Part shown: piece after piece, positions 27,692 through 40,160 of the stretch
Position numbering within the stretch: position 1 is the stretch's first letter
Layout: each line of letters starts with the position of its first letter
Assembly: GCA_026545765.1 (NCBI GenBank)
Contig: CM048840.1
Span: forward strand, 88,192,877 to 88,256,876
Direction: 5' to 3'
Source: Plantago major
Lineage: Eukaryota; Streptophyta; Magnoliopsida; Lamiales; Plantaginaceae
DNA: 64,000 nt
Notes under the pieces: generated by a model
Databases searched by the model: none
The model's input: only the letters and a program-made list of their open reading frames with translations
What the model was told of the DNA's origin: nothing
Translations under genes and position numbers: made by a program

Positions 27692-29420
27692 TGTTGGTCC
27701 AGATAACGGCAAAGTAAAAGACTAGAGGGGGGGGGGGGTGAATAGTCTTTTAAAACTTTTGTCGATAACAACTATTTCTCAGATATATGAATAGATATCT
27801 GATACTTAGAATCAGAGTGCGGAAGACTTAATAAAGATAAGTGCGTAAATGAAGCATTATGTGTGTGTGTGTTGCTGAAATGTAAATACACAAACGTAAA
27901 TAACACAGCAAGTATAGTGGTATCTGGAGGTGGCGTAATCCTCCAACTAATCCACTTCGGTCTATCAGAGACCTAGAATTCACTAGAACAGATAATTGAG
28001 TTCACCTTACAATAATCCTATTCTAAGATTCTTAACAATTGGTTCCCAACCAAATGTTCCCCCTGAGTTGTTCCCCGGCTTTCACAGCCAAGTACTTCCT
28101 ATACTCAGAAACCTTTGAGTTATTCCCTAGCTTCCCAAGCTAAGTACTTCCTATACTCAATAACCTTGGAGTTATTCCTTAGTTTCCCAAATCAAGTACT
28201 TCCTATACTCCAGAACCTTGGAGTTATTCCCGATTTTTCAAACTAAGTACTTCGGTACTCCACGCCAGATTATGGTGTTGGTTTTGGTTTGAGTTGTCGA
28301 TGAGCTTCTTTAATAACTTATTGATTATTCAGATAGCTCGTGAATCAAGGTACTTAATACACTTTACTCAGTATGGTATCTTGTTCGATTTCTTGACCTA
28401 AGTCTTATGATATCTGCTCAAGAGAATGAATCTCGATAGTTGATCTTTTGATTCAACTCCTTCACAGATAGCTTTGCTTGTTTATGATCGGGACACTTAG
28501 AACTTGGTGTGTTTACTCAAGATCAAAAGCTTTGGTCGCATGTAAAGCTTTGTGAGTAAGTAAGTTGCTTTGAGAGAGTAAGATGTTCAGCGTTTGTATG
28601 CGATTCAAGGTGTGTTCTCAAGCGCCTAAGTGTTGATATTTATAGATGAATTTGAGTGCCGTTTGAGCAAGATTCTGTTAGCTCAAATTGAACTATCGAT
28701 ATCCGTGTATAGTATCAGAATGTTTTTGTCTTCTTCTCGTCGGCATTGCTTTTAATCAGACATCTCTGTCCGTGCATTAAATGCATTGTACTATACTTTT
28801 GTCCTGTAGTGTCAACGGAACTATGCTTTGTATCAGAGACTAGTGTTATCTGATTCTTTGCACGCCCTTATCTTCAATCTTCTGATACCACTTGTATTTA
28901 TTGAAACAACTTTGTTTGCAATATATATGTTCCTTTTTCAGAAACGTGGTTAAGGCTCAAGGTATCTGAGAATAGATATCTGTGGACACTTTCCTTGTTT
29001 TCAGATATGTCTCTTATTTCTCAGATATCTCTTGTGACACAGTTTGTTTGAAACTATTCGTGTCTTCAAGATATCTGGCTAAGATATCTGAACAACAGAT
29101 TCAGTAATCTTGTGCAGTTTTCTTCAAGTCTTCAATGTCGTTGAGCTTGTTCTGCTTGGATGTCTTCTTCTTGGTCTTCTCTTCATAAAATAAAAATTAC
29201 ATTTTGAGACCTAACATCCTATACAAGATTAGCTAGACTATCAAACTTAGTGGGTTTCCTCTTTTACAATGTTCAAGTGAACCAAGAGTACTAATCACCT
29301 TTCTGAGACTAAGATAAGTCATCATGTTGCTGATCAAAACTAAATAGATATTCTTTACAAAATATCTTACGAAAATTCCTAACAAATTTCTCAAGAAATT
29401 TCCCAACAAATTTCCCAACA
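27692..29420 (-). repeat. copia 1 LTR (right, 5' LTR)
   Basis: TGTTGGTCCAG ... CCCAACA, 1729 bp, pairing with 13235-14966. The flanking GCTAA on both outer sides is an exact target duplication. Differences from the left LTR cluster in about 28200-28760. Confidence 0.95.
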
Positions 29421-30258
29421 GCTAAACATATATTCGTTGACTATTAATATATCACGGTATATAAAGAAGTAGCAAAAGCAGAGTTACGGCGGTTCGCCTG
29501 GACAAGAGAAAGTTAGCTACTGATAGTATTCTACTGACAGAAATCGAAAACAAGAAATAAAAGAAGAAGAAGCGTAGTCTCTGATGTCTTCGTGCTGCTT
29601 TTAGGGTTTCCTCCTCCTAGGTGCCTGACGACCAATGGTTTTGGGGTTTCACTTACCTGAGGACTGGTTCTCTCTTAGGAGAGCTGCTTTATGAGCGGTG
29701 TAGAATTATGAGACCCCTGAGGTCTTATTTATAGTTGAAATTTCGTGCTCTGGCCGCCATTCTTCAATAAGTAGGGTTTAGAAAGGCAGGCTCTAGCCTG
29801 ACAGGCCAGGAAATGGCCCAGAAAGCAGACATCCACTCCACTAGTGGGCCGCAGAGAGACTTTTGCAGTCCACAGTCGGCCGCATAGTGCGATTTCTGCA
29901 GGTTCTGTCTATTCTTCTCTGTTTTTCGATTTCGGGCTTCGTAACTTCGTTTCCTCGAAAAGTGGTCTTCTACAATGTTGTTGCATCTTCAATTATCTTC
30001 GTATTGGTTAGTCGCATGACATGTTTTGACTCCTCGAACTCCGTGCAACGGTCAATTCAGCGTATTTGCTTAGCTTTCTCGATTTCGCACAATTATGTCA
30101 TTTTAGCGCCTAAAATAGTGCAATTCCTCAAAAAATGCGATCATGACCTACAAAATACACACGAAGTTGGTAATTGACCATAATATGATACAAATATTGA
30201 ATCTACGGCAAAAAACAAGGGTCTAAAAGCATGCAGTATCGCACATTTCATTGTCACA
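29421..30258 (-). repeat. gypsy LTR, family G (left limit uncertain)
   Basis: On the minus strand it starts TGTGACAATG at 30258, right after a polypurine tract (TTTGGGGGTGTGA). A TATA box CTATAAATAAG lies near 29726-29736. The other end could not be fixed; the copia insertion at 29420 may lie inside or beside it. Confidence 0.6.
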
Positions 30259-31032
30259 TCACACCCCCAAACCAGTATCTTGCTCATCCTTGAGCAAGGA
30301 AAAAATGATAATTAAGAAGTGACTATGAAATGAGTAACAAGCATAAACCACCACATAGACAAGCAGCCAGTTTCTAGGGTTTCAAACTCTACTGACTCGC
30401 TTAGTTTCAACTCCAACTTCTATGACTCCACAGCAAGCAAATAACAAGTAAGCATCACTCACTACAGCCAGCGGTTACAAGTGTAACCCTATGTCCTTCT
30501 AGGTGTACTTTAAAATCATTACCTCACGGTAACTTTATGCAATCCTGCTCCCAAAACTTAAGGCACAAATCAAGGTAGTACTTGGGTTAGCTTGGTAAGT
30601 AAAATAGGTAAGATAATATAGAGGAGTGTTTGGCTAAGCATCATTAAAAGATGAGCAAGGCAGAACAAAGGGTATTTTAGGGGGAATTATCCTTTCAGAC
30701 ACCGAGTTTCTTCGTTCAACTTCGTCTTCTCTTAATGACAAATCTTCAACTTCTCCTTCATCATCATAACTACTTCATCGGTTGCTTCACATATAGAATA
30801 CTTGCTCCTTTGTTTTTCTTTTTCTTTTGACATACTATTTTTTCCAGTCGTTTTACTGACTCCTATGCTTTTGGTTGGCCATCATTGGGCTCTTTTAGTC
30901 TCTACATTTTTTGGTAGTGTCTGTTTTACCGAATTCCGCACTTTTGTGCGTGCTGGTTTGGTATACATGCCATCAACCCTCACGGACATGTAGCTTTTTA
31001 GTCCCACGCCGGTATGTGGGTAGTATCTGTAA
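30259..31032 (-). other. 3' untranslated region of element G
   Basis: It has the pre-PPT hairpin (CTTGCTC/GAGCAAG stems, 30279-30298) and the shared hairpin block with CGCACTTTTGTGCG at 30937-30950, as in A, C and D. No ORF is recognised. It is cut at 31033 by copia 2, in the GTAGTATCTG that ends the shared block. Confidence 0.6.
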
Positions 31033-32470
31033 TGTTGGTCCAGATAACGACAAAGTAAAAGACTAGAGGTGAATAGTCTTTTAATTAAACTTTTGACGAT
31101 AAAACAGTTTCTCAGATACTTGTGAAGGTATCTGATACTTAGTCTCAGAGAGCGGAAGTCTTTTCAGATAACTGCATGTGCTTAGCAAGCTAAAATGTGT
31201 GTAAGTACTCAGCAAGTAATAAGTAATACAGAAATAAGTGCATAAAGTAAATAACACAAAGTTTTTTATGGTGGTATCTGCGGGTGGCGTAATCCCTCAA
31301 CTAATTCACTCACCCTTTCTCAGGAGTTGAATTCACTAAGATAAGATGATGGTTCCCCTTACAAAATCCTATCTCTTGATCCCTTTAACACTAGATTCCC
31401 AACCAAGTGTTCCCCCTGAGTTATTGCCTGGTTTTCCCAACCAAGTACGTCCTCTACTCAGTAACCTTTGAGCTATTCCTCAGTTTCCCAAACTAAGTAC
31501 TTCCTATGCTCAACGTCTGTTGGTGTTTTGGTTATGGTAGTTTGTCAGGTGAGCAGTCTCTTAATAACTTCTGCAGTTATGTAGGAGTGCTCTTGTAGAA
31601 TCAAAATTACTTAATACACTTTTCAATGTATGGTAACTTGTTCTTTACTGACCCAAGTCTTGATGTTGTTCAAGAGAATGAATCACTGATATGAGTCGCA
31701 ACTTTTTCTTCTAGATTCAACTCTTTCACAAAATGCAATTCTTGTTAAGGATCAGGACACTTAGAACTTTCGTGCTACTTAGAATTTAAGAGCTTTAGTC
31801 GCAACAGTAAGCTAGAGAGTAAGTAGGCAAAAGGCTTGTATGCTTGAATGTATATCGCGATTGATGATCAGTCTAAGTTGTGTGTTTCAAGCATTCTAAG
31901 TGTTGATATTTTATAGTTGAAAATCAGGCCGTTTGAATAGTATCTGTTAGGCTCAATTAAATTCAAACTATCGATCTTTGAAGATAGTACGGCAGTCAGC
32001 TTTGTCTCTTTCCAGAGATTTCCTCTTTTGCTCAGACATCTCTGTCTGCGTAATTAATGCACTGTACTAAATTTTGTCCTGTAGTGTCAACGGAACAATG
32101 CAAGCTATCTGAGGGCTTTGCAAGTCCTTTCGTAGTGACCTTTAGTGCATCAGAAACCTATTGAAACATTTGTCTCTCAGACACTTAGTTTCTTCAAGGT
32201 ATCTGAGCCACGGTATCTGAGGACACATTTTTCCTTAGTCTTCAACAATCTTGTGCAGTCTTCTGATCTTCAATAAAAGAGTTCTTTTGCTGGATGCTTC
32301 CTTCTTGGTCTTCTTAAAAGATATGAAAATTACATTCAGAGACATAACATCCAATACAAGATTGCTAGACTAACATACTCAGTAAGTTTCCTCTTTTACA
32401 ATATTCAAGTGAACTAAGAGTACTAGTTACCTTTCTAGGCTAAGATAAGTCATTATGGTTTACTGATCAA
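31033..32470 (-). repeat. copia 2 3' LTR, end deleted
   Basis: It aligns with 13235-14966 over most of its length (shared TATTCC/AAGTACTTCC repeats, CTGTCCTGTAGTGTCAACGG-like segment near 32080). The terminal CCAACA and polypurine tract are missing. Confidence 0.8.
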
Positions 32471-35400
32471 AATTTATAACTTTTACAAGATAAAGCAATA
32501 AAATACAATCAGCAAAAATCAAAACATACACAACTACGTAGGACAACAGGAAGTTCCAAGTTCCAAGTGAACATCTTACTAGTTTGTCGTCAAGTCTTCT
32601 TCCCCAGCTTTGAAAAACCTTATCCCCAAATCTCATGCAATCTTCAGAATATTCAAGGATGTAAGTCCTGACTTTCATTTCAGTTCTCCTTGTTGCAAGA
32701 ACAATTTCCTTGTAGGATTTGGTGGATAGGTTCTTGGTCATGCTTTTGATCCATAGGTACTTGCCCCATTTCCAGACATAGACAAGCTACTCTTCAGTGG
32801 GCTTGTAGTGACCATATATCTCTTTCAGATACTTCAGATCGCCCAAGTATTGATCCTCAGTCAAATAAAATGACTCATAAGGTTCAACTTGCAGCTTAGT
32901 TCTAGACCCGAACTCATCAATAAATGTATGCACATCTTCTGGTCTGTGATAAGGGCATTCTTCAGATAGGTCTTTCTTTATAGCTTCTTGTCTGACTTGT
33001 ATTTCAAAGACTAGCCATTTCTGAATTCTATCTTTAGGCAACAACTCTAATCTGCCTTTTCTCCATGCCATCATCTGTCTGAAGATGGAACTGGTAGTCC
33101 TCCTTCATTGACTAGAAGATTCTTCAGTGTTAGTATCCAGTAGCCATTCTTCTGATGAATACACTGCCAAACAGAGGGATTTAGATCATCAATATTTACA
33201 TACTCAATCTGAGCTTCTTCAGGCTTTGGTGGTGATATTCTACCAAACTTGATGTCACTTTCTCTTTTCCTCTTCTGTCTAGAGTTCAGACCTTTTAGTG
33301 AGGAGTGTTCAGATTGGCTATTGCTGGATGGACTTGGTGTTTCCAGAAGGTGTCTTTGCTACTATTGGAATTGCAGCAATGGGTCCATACATGATGCTCA
33401 GTTTCTTGTGAGGAGGATTTTTGTCATCTTCCTCATCATCTTTTTGTTGTACGACCATAAGGTCCCTGCAGCTTTCTTGTCCAGTTTTCCTTCTCTTTTT
33501 CAGAAATCTCTCCTTCTTCTTCTTCTTCTTCTTCTTCTTCTTCTTCTTCTTCTTCTTCTTCTTCTTCTTCTTCTTCTTCTTCTTCTTCTTCTTCTTCTTC
33601 AGAGTCTCTGTCTTGTCTTCTTCTCCTTGAGCTCTTGGCAGCTGTTGGAGCTATCTGGGTCTTTGCCCTTGACCTTGTAGTCACCATCTGTAGCTCCTGA
33701 CTTGGGGTTTTGGTTTGGGCTTCTCCAGGATACATCTTTCCTTTGCCCTTTCCTTGTATTCTCTTTGTATTTCCTTCCCCCTTAGTCATTGGAGACTGAT
33801 CAAAACGGACCAGGGCATAAGAATCTGACAGAGTGTCAAAATTCTGCTGATGTTTTATGTAAGGCTCAGTGAGTTGCTGCATCTCCTTTCTGAGATCATC
33901 ATTTTGCTTCTCAATTCCAGCTTCCTTGTTGGTTAGTTTGGAAACTTTAGCAACCACTGAGTTTATCTAAGTTGATGCCAGTTGAGCAGTATCATATGCC
34001 ACTTGCATAGACTTGCTATCCAAATCCTTTACCATCCCAAGATCTCTATGCTTTAGAACTAGTGAAGAGGTTCTTTTTTAGATGAGCTCAGCAAACTTAG
34101 TGAAATCTGATGATACAGATTCAGTAACCTCCTTGTCTTGATCATCCAGTTCCCTTAAGAGTTTGAGCATAATCTTTGATTTGTTCTCAAAGTCATGCAC
34201 ATGAGGAACTTTTGGAAAGATTGTGGAAGCCAGGATATTCCTCTTGAGATGTGACACTATTGTTTGATTATCCTTAACAGGATATCTTATTATGTCAGCA
34301 ACCTCATGCTCCTCTTTATCGACTTCTTCCTCTTCATCTTCGTCTTCATCATCCTCCCATGTTTCTTCATTACCTAATCCAACAACCATTTCAGATATGT
34401 GATTCTTTAACTTTCCAGAAGATGAAGGAACACATGCTATTTCAGCATTCTTCTTCTTGATCTTAGCAGCGTCTTCAGCATCCATCTCTTCGATAAGTGT
34501 CTGAGCATCAAGTTGTAGTTTTTTCTGCTTAGCAAGGGCTTCTGCCTCCTTGCGAGACAACTCTTCAATCTTTTTCAGATTGGCTTCTTTTTCAGCAACC
34601 TTGGTTTCCAACTCAAGGCGTTAGTGGTCTTCTTCCTCCAACATTTGTTTAAGTAGGGCCACCCTTTGCTCAGCTTCCTGAAGTTTCTGAGCGGTGTCAT
34701 CAGCAAGGTGCCCAACTTCTTCATCATGTTTCTTTGATGGAGAAGGTTTAGATGATCTCTGAGGATATTTAGAAGGAGTAGTATTCTTCTGAGGAAGCTT
34801 TTTATCAACCGAGGCATTGTGTTGTCCATCAACTCCTCCTGCACCAAGTAGGGATGCATTATCATCCTCATACTTTTTAGAATCATCTTTCTTGTCAGAA
34901 GACTTGTGAGGGGACTTGGGTTATTCCAAGTCATTTTCATCTGTCTCGTCATCAGATAGCAGATCTATCACTTCCTTGATTGCCACAGGCTTGCTTCCCA
35001 CTTCCTCTTGTTCAGCAGGTGCTGATGGGATTCTAAGTGGCAGAGTGGGATTAAAAGCTAGCCGGATCCTTGTGTTTCTATCTGCTTTCAGGAAGTCTTC
35101 TATGAGGGTCTCTGCTACTACATCTTTGAATAAAAAGTTCATCATGGTTGCATGATCGTACTTTCAGTAGGAATCAACGCATGGATGTAGTTTTCAAGTT
35201 GTTCAGCTTTCTTCCTTTTGACAGGATCATCCAAGATTTGTGCAAGATCCATCAGATCCATTCTTCTCATCTTTTTCCATCTTCTAAAGGCAAAGAGGTG
35301 TTCTGGAATTGCACGATCCATGAACAACTGAAGCATATCATCATCAGATGTAACTTCACTTGAAGTTTTCTGTGATGTACCCTCATTTTGAGCCTGAAAG

Positions 35401-37575
35401 AAAATGGAATTTTGATTAAGTATCAAAATTTGGTCAGATATCTGAGTCAAAAGTATCAAAATTTCTGAGCCTGTTGTTGTGACACAGGTAACTCAGAAAG
35501 TTGGACTTTTGAGGTGGAAGGACCCTCAGATATGTTTATGTGAGGAGGAGACTTGGGAGTCTGGTCCTCATCAACTTCCATTTCTTCCGGTACCTGAGAA
35601 TTAAAAGGTGATTAACACTGGGAAACATTATCAGAAAGAAGCTATGAACAATAGATAGATGAGTGAATAGATACCACCACAGTAGGAGGCTCAGATATAT
35701 GTTCTACAGAAACTTGTGCAGTATCTGGTAATCTTTCCGGTGATGTAGGCTTTGTGGCCTCATCGATTTCCATTGCTTGAAGTGACTTGGAGGTCTCTTC
35801 CTCAACAACTTCTACTTCTGTTAGAACCTGTGAGTAGAAAGTGTTATTTACTTAGAGAAATGATCAGAGAATGATTTGAACAGTGCAGATATCTAAGTTG
35901 ACTACCTTCTCAACAGAAGGCTTAGGTGCATGTTCTTCAGAGACTTGGTAAGTCTCTGAGTGGTTCTCTGGTGACTTAGGCTTTTCAGCCTCACCACTTC
36001 TCTTCTCAGTTGGAGCCTTTAAGAAACAAACATAGTGTTAGATACTATGTGATTTTAGTAGATATCTGAAAAGTATGTGCCTTAGAAAACTAATTCACCT
36101 GTTGCACAGGCTCAGTTTCCTTTGGTATTCAGGTTGTAGGAACCTCCTTTTTAGTTTCTGAGTCAAGCTTTGTAGCTTCCTCTTAATCTGTTATTTCTTT
36201 TTCAACCTGTAACAAAGATTAAACAATAAGATACAAGACATACAAATATAGAATTTTCACAAGTAAAGAGTTAAACCACTCAGTAACCTGATCAATGTTA
36301 GGCTGATTGGTCTCTGGAACATGTGACAACTCCATGTGTTGGTCTTATTGTCTCTTGACAACATCTCTGTTTGAAGTTTCAGGCACTTCAAGCCTATCCT
36401 AAGTTTTGTGCTCAGTTATCTCCCCTGATTGATCCCTCCCAAATTGGAGTTGGGGAACCTGTTGAATTACAGGATTTAACTCAACAACACCATCAGCTCT
36501 CTGACGCATCTCAAATGCTTCTACCAAGTAGTCAGAAGCTTGGGAGCCTTGTGGTTGTTGTAGTTGTGGTAATCTGGATCTTGAAGAAGAAGTAACATAA
36601 GTGATAGTTCTCTCCAGATTATTAACAACATTTAGTACTGATGCATTAACATTGTCATCATGTACATCTGCATCACTCATCAGGGCATCATTTATATCTT
36701 TCAGTGTGGATGACCGTAATAAAGTGTTTCCTTTGGACATGTTTGCTTTCTCTACAACTTGTGATGCAGGAACTTTGTCAACAACCTCATTCCTTTCCAA
36801 GAATGGGTCAAAGTTCAAATCTTCTACTTCTTCAGCAGGTATAGCTTGGGACTCATCCACCCTCTTGGCATCAAGAGTAGTACCTGCAGCACTATGGTCT
36901 GATACCCTTATGTTAGGATCCACCAGTGAGGTGGTCTCTGAGGCACATGCATTCTTTTTGCCTCCAGTTCTATGTTTCTTCTTTGGCACAACATTTGCCT
37001 CATAAATGTCTTCTACTGGATTCTTCTAGTTCAGCTTGAGCTCACAATTGTATTTGCAAATAAGATCACTATTTGCAATTTCTTCCTTTCCTCTGAGCTG
37101 AATCCCAAGCTGTTCCAGAATGTAGCATATCTTCAGACAAAAGCTGATAGTACGCTTAGGCTCAGCAAGGTCACCTTGTACTATTGGCTCAAAGCCTTGA
37201 AGTTTGTCAACAAACCTCACAAGGATGTACTTCCCCCAGTTGAAGGGTATCTCTCTTTCTTCCAGAATGTTAAGGAATGCTATCATTCCCTATTTTTCCA
37301 TGCTGATTTTATTAGCTCCTACTTGGTTTGTGTCAAAGCACCTATGAAATACAAGGGCTATCAAGTCCCAAGGTTCAACAAGATGTTTTCGTCGAACAAT
37401 CTCATTGTCGAAGGTATCTGGAGTATCATCCTTATCAGGATTCATATAGAGAGAGTAGAAGTATTCTACTGTCTTGAATGAGGTATCTCGGTAGTAGTTG
37501 GTGCCTAGGGTGGGTAACCCAAATAGATTACAAAAGGATTTTTCATCATGGTGTATGTTAATACCTTGTACCTTC
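32460..37575 (-). pseudogene. additional gene of copia 2, intron-containing, truncated
   Basis: A diverged copy of the 15352-20946 gene in the same orientation. The N-terminal part begins mid-domain (EKSFCNLFGLPTLGTNYY). It continues through WGKYILVRFVDKLQGFEPIV, a basic patch (PKKKHRTGGKKNA), acidic short exons with introns at matching places (e.g. 36206-36289 and near 36015-36100, 35826-35905, 35593-35675), a folded segment (RAIPEHLFAFRRWKKMRRM), and a C-terminal region with a very long glutamate run (33513-33600). The end is MMAWRKGRLELLPKDRIQKW and then RTEMKVRTYILEYSEDCM. Several frameshifts and stops are present. The N terminus is cut off by the Tat LTR. Function unknown. Confidence 0.7.
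33513..33601. repeat. (TTC)n microsatellite in coding sequence
   Basis: About 29 uninterrupted TTC/CTT units encode a glutamate run on the minus strand. The homologous place in copia 1 (16254-16277) has only about eight. Confidence 0.95.
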
Positions 37576-37690
37576 TATTGATAAGGATATATGTCCAATC
37601 CATCATAGATGCCTTTGGAACCAATCCTAAGGCGTTTCAAGCAGTCGAAGGTCCAAGGCCTCAAGGTCCGACCCTAAGGCCTCCTCTGGT
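37576..37690 (+). repeat. Tat LTR fragment, 5' end
   Basis: It matches the outer end of the inverted Tat LTR at 47347-48227 (shared ATATGTCCAATCC and GATGCCTTTGGAAC-like segments). It starts TATTGATAAGG where the other copy has TGTTGATACGG. It is joined by deletion directly to gag coding sequence near 37695. Confidence 0.7.
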
Positions 37691-37699
37691 CTGACCCTC

Positions 37700-38818
37700 C
37701 TGAGTGAAACGATGACCTTATCAACAGGAGAGCTACTGCATCTCAGGAGCATCGTGAGAGGAGCCTAGAAAGACCTAGGCTGGATGAGGCCGTTACTAAT
37801 CGTCATGCTGCTCTCCAAACAAGGGCAAGAGACCAAATTACAGAGAGTGTCGCAGTAATCCAAGTCGATGTCCTTCCAACCGGCGTGGCCGTCAACCCAT
37901 GAACGGGTGAGAGGCTTACTGCTGAACAAATCTACATTCATCAGAAGGCTTTGGAGACCCAGATTGCTAATCTAGCAAAAATGGTGAAGGCTCATGAGAA
38001 GGTGATGATAAGAGCTCCGAACCCATTATTTGATGTAATCAGAAGAGAGAGGAAGCGTCCTGATTGTACTATCCCGAACGTTGAGCGTTACCATGAAGAC
38101 ACTTGTCCCGTTGCTCATCTTACAAGGTATGAAAGTAAGATGGACACCAATGGATTTAATGACAACATGAAAGCTCTCAACTTCTCATCCACTCTCTTTG
38201 GAGAGGCAATGGATTGGTGGACCGCCTTACCCGAGGGCTCAATTAAGACCTGTGAGAATGTGGTCTCTCTCTTTTTGAAGAGATTTCAGAAGGCAAAAAA
38301 GAGGAAAAGATAAGTAGAGCACCTGGCTGGAGTCATCCAAAGAGACAATGAAGATCTTAGGACCTTTCTAGAGCGGTTCAATGCTGAAGTACGTCAAGTT
38401 GAGTCTCACAACATCAAAGAGCGGGTCCGATACCTGTACACCAATACCTACAATGATGAACTCAGGAAGAAACTCTCCAATGAAGAGATTCCAAATGAAA
38501 AATACTTGGAAGATATATGTGAGGGAGTCTTGTATGGTGAGGAGTATAGGAGGAACGTTCTAGTAAGAGCCGGGACTCAGAAGGGAAAAGAGCCGATGAG
38601 ACAAGATCCCACGCCTAGTCTTGGAAAATTTGAGCAAAGAAAGGATTTCAAAGATAAGAGAGAATTTCATAGGGAGAGAACCCCTCCCAGGAGATATGCG
38701 GAGTACACTCGCCTCAATAGACCTAGATCGGACATCTTGGCCTTTATTGTTGAAAAGAACGTGGATGTTCAATGGCCCAAGCCAGCAAGGAATAGTAAAA
38801 GAAGCAAGGCTTCTAAAT
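37700..38818 (+). pseudogene. Tat gag
   Basis: A nucleocapsid/capsid precursor. After a damaged start (RATASQEHRERSLERPRL) comes the conserved run TGERLTAEQIYIHQKALET, APNPLFDVIRRERKRPDC, HLTRYESKMDTNGFNDNM and FSSTLFGEAMDWWTALPEGS, which is the retrotransposon gag fold. Next are FLKRFQKAKKRKR and then, after a stop at 38311, EHLAGVIQRDNEDLRTFL, KERVRYLYTNTYNDEL and EDICEGVLYGEEYRRNVLV. The closely similar inverted gag at 45868-47293 confirms the family. Stops and shifts near 37902, 38312 and 38815 inactivate it. Confidence 0.85.
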
Positions 38819-39157
38819 AATACTACAGATCATTCCACGGAAGACTGTGTTCAGTTGAAAACTGAGATTGAAAGTTTGATAAGAAGCGGCAAGCTGAAAG
38901 AGCTAGTTTACGAAGAGGAACCTTCCCGCCACCAGAGGAATGAACGAATGAGAGCAGAGCGTGATCCGGAAACTATGATAGGGTCTTTACCACCACCTCC
39001 CACGGGGATCCCTCCCCAACAAGCTCAGCGATACGACGAGTACTCCGAAAACTTAGATATGGAAAACCTTCCCTATAGTGGGGTTATCAACACTATAGTG
39101 GGAGGTCCAAGCGAAGAGACAGTCGGAATGCTAGAGAAAGAACCGCCCAACATCTAA
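38819..39157 (+). pseudogene. Tat gag C-terminus / protease linker
   Basis: This follows in another frame (DHSTEDCVQLKTEIESLI), the place where Tat gag has a degenerate zinc-finger-like segment. It then gives SGKLKELVYEEEPSRHQR and a proline-rich stretch (LPPPPTGIPPQ) and leads to the protease. Confidence 0.65.
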
Positions 39158-39174
39158 GGAACAACGATAGAGCT

Positions 39175-40160
39175 TATGCTCCTCCTACTTTGAAAGGATC
39201 AAACTCGATCTCTTTTGATGACAGTGAAATACCTCCCCCAACATCTAGAGGAGAAGATCTCAGAGATCCAGACGTTCCTTTGGTTGTGTCTTTAGTCATC
39301 GCCACTTACAAGGTCAATAAGGTGCTTATTGATACCGGAAGCTCTTCTAACATCATCCCCAAAAGAACTGTGGACCAAATGAATTTGGGAATGATCGAAT
39401 ATGGAAGAGTCTATACTTCACTAGTGGGATTTGGAGGCTCTACAATTCGTCCCATCAGAAGTATCCCTCTACAAGTTTCCATGGGGACTTTCCCAACAAG
39501 AGTAACTCAAACAGTTCTCTTCGTGTTTGTGGATCGTGTCTTTGATTACAATGTTATCTTAGGACGTTCATGCCTCAATCAATTCAAAGCCATCTCATCT
39601 CCACTGCACAATAGGTTCAAGTTTCCTACTCCAAACGGTGTAGGAGAAGAAATAGGGAACGTCAGAGAAGCATGGGAGTGCTACATTATGTCGACCAGAA
39701 ATGCCTCAACTCCCGTTCTTATAGTCACTGATAAGCCTGGTTCCCTCTCGCCCGTCCCTCTCACACCTCCTAAAGAAGAGATAGGAGCTGGAGCTCTTAA
39801 GGACAAATTTCCAAAGGATGCAAGGATTGAACCACATGAGGCCCTAAAACAGATCCAATTGATAGAAGGAAGTACTAAAAAGAAGAATAGGATTGGAACT
39901 GAGATGAGCATTGAAGTTGAGATGAAACTCATAGCTTGCCTGAAAAGCAACTGTGATGTCTTTGCTTGGAGCACTGACAATCTTAAGGGGATAGATCCAA
40001 GAATAGCTGTTCACCGTCTAAACATGGATTCTTCGGTCAAGTATTTCCGCCAAAAGAGAAAAGACTTTGGATCCGTTGAGGATGCTATCATAGCTGGAGA
40101 GGTTGAAAGGCTCATGAAAGCGGGACACATTGAAGAGGTTAGATACTCCGATTGGGTCTG
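39175..40160 (+). CDS. Tat protease and start of RT
   Basis: Aspartic protease with an intact active site (VLIDTGSSSNIIPKRTV) followed by LVGFGGSTIRPIRSIPLQV, FVFVDRVFDYNVILGRSCL and FKAISSPLHNRFKFPTPNGV, the standard Tat/Ogre order. Then the pol linker (EVEMKLIACLKSNCDVFAW, NLKGIDPRIAVHRLNMD) and the first RT segment (VERLMKAGHIEEVRYSDW). At 40160 element C interrupts the codon run; the RT sequence resumes in frame at 45771. The open frame that continues to 40299 is LTR of C and not part of this gene. Confidence 0.9.

Larger units (their letters stand above)
13235..29420 (-). mobile_element. 16.2-kb SIRE/Maximus-like copia element with additional gene
   Basis: A structurally complete minus-strand Ty1/copia element. 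LTRs at 13235-14966 and 27692-29420 both begin TGTTGG and end CCAACA and are flanked by an exact GCTAA duplication. Order on the minus strand: 5' LTR, PBS, gag, protease, integrase, RT, RNase H (the copia order), then a TATA-containing spacer, a large intron-bearing additional gene, a PPT and the 3' LTR. Integrase and RT keep their catalytic residues, but a handful of frameshifts interrupt gag and pol. The length is well above typical copia elements because of the additional gene. Assignment to SIRE/Maximus rests on size, the extra gene after pol and pol sequence style. Confidence 0.9.
31033..37575 (-). mobile_element. truncated copia element 2 (LTR plus additional gene)
   Basis: Same family as copia 1 but diverged. 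The LTR begins TGTTGGTCCAGATAACGA at 31033. The LTR end and PPT are lost by a deletion near 32470. The additional gene follows up to 37575, where the Tat element begins. No gag or pol remains in this stretch. Confidence 0.8.

Noticed and set aside
33421..33680. Leucine- or phenylalanine-rich membrane protein on the plus strand
   Set aside because: It is the reverse reading of a TTC microsatellite within the minus-strand additional gene.
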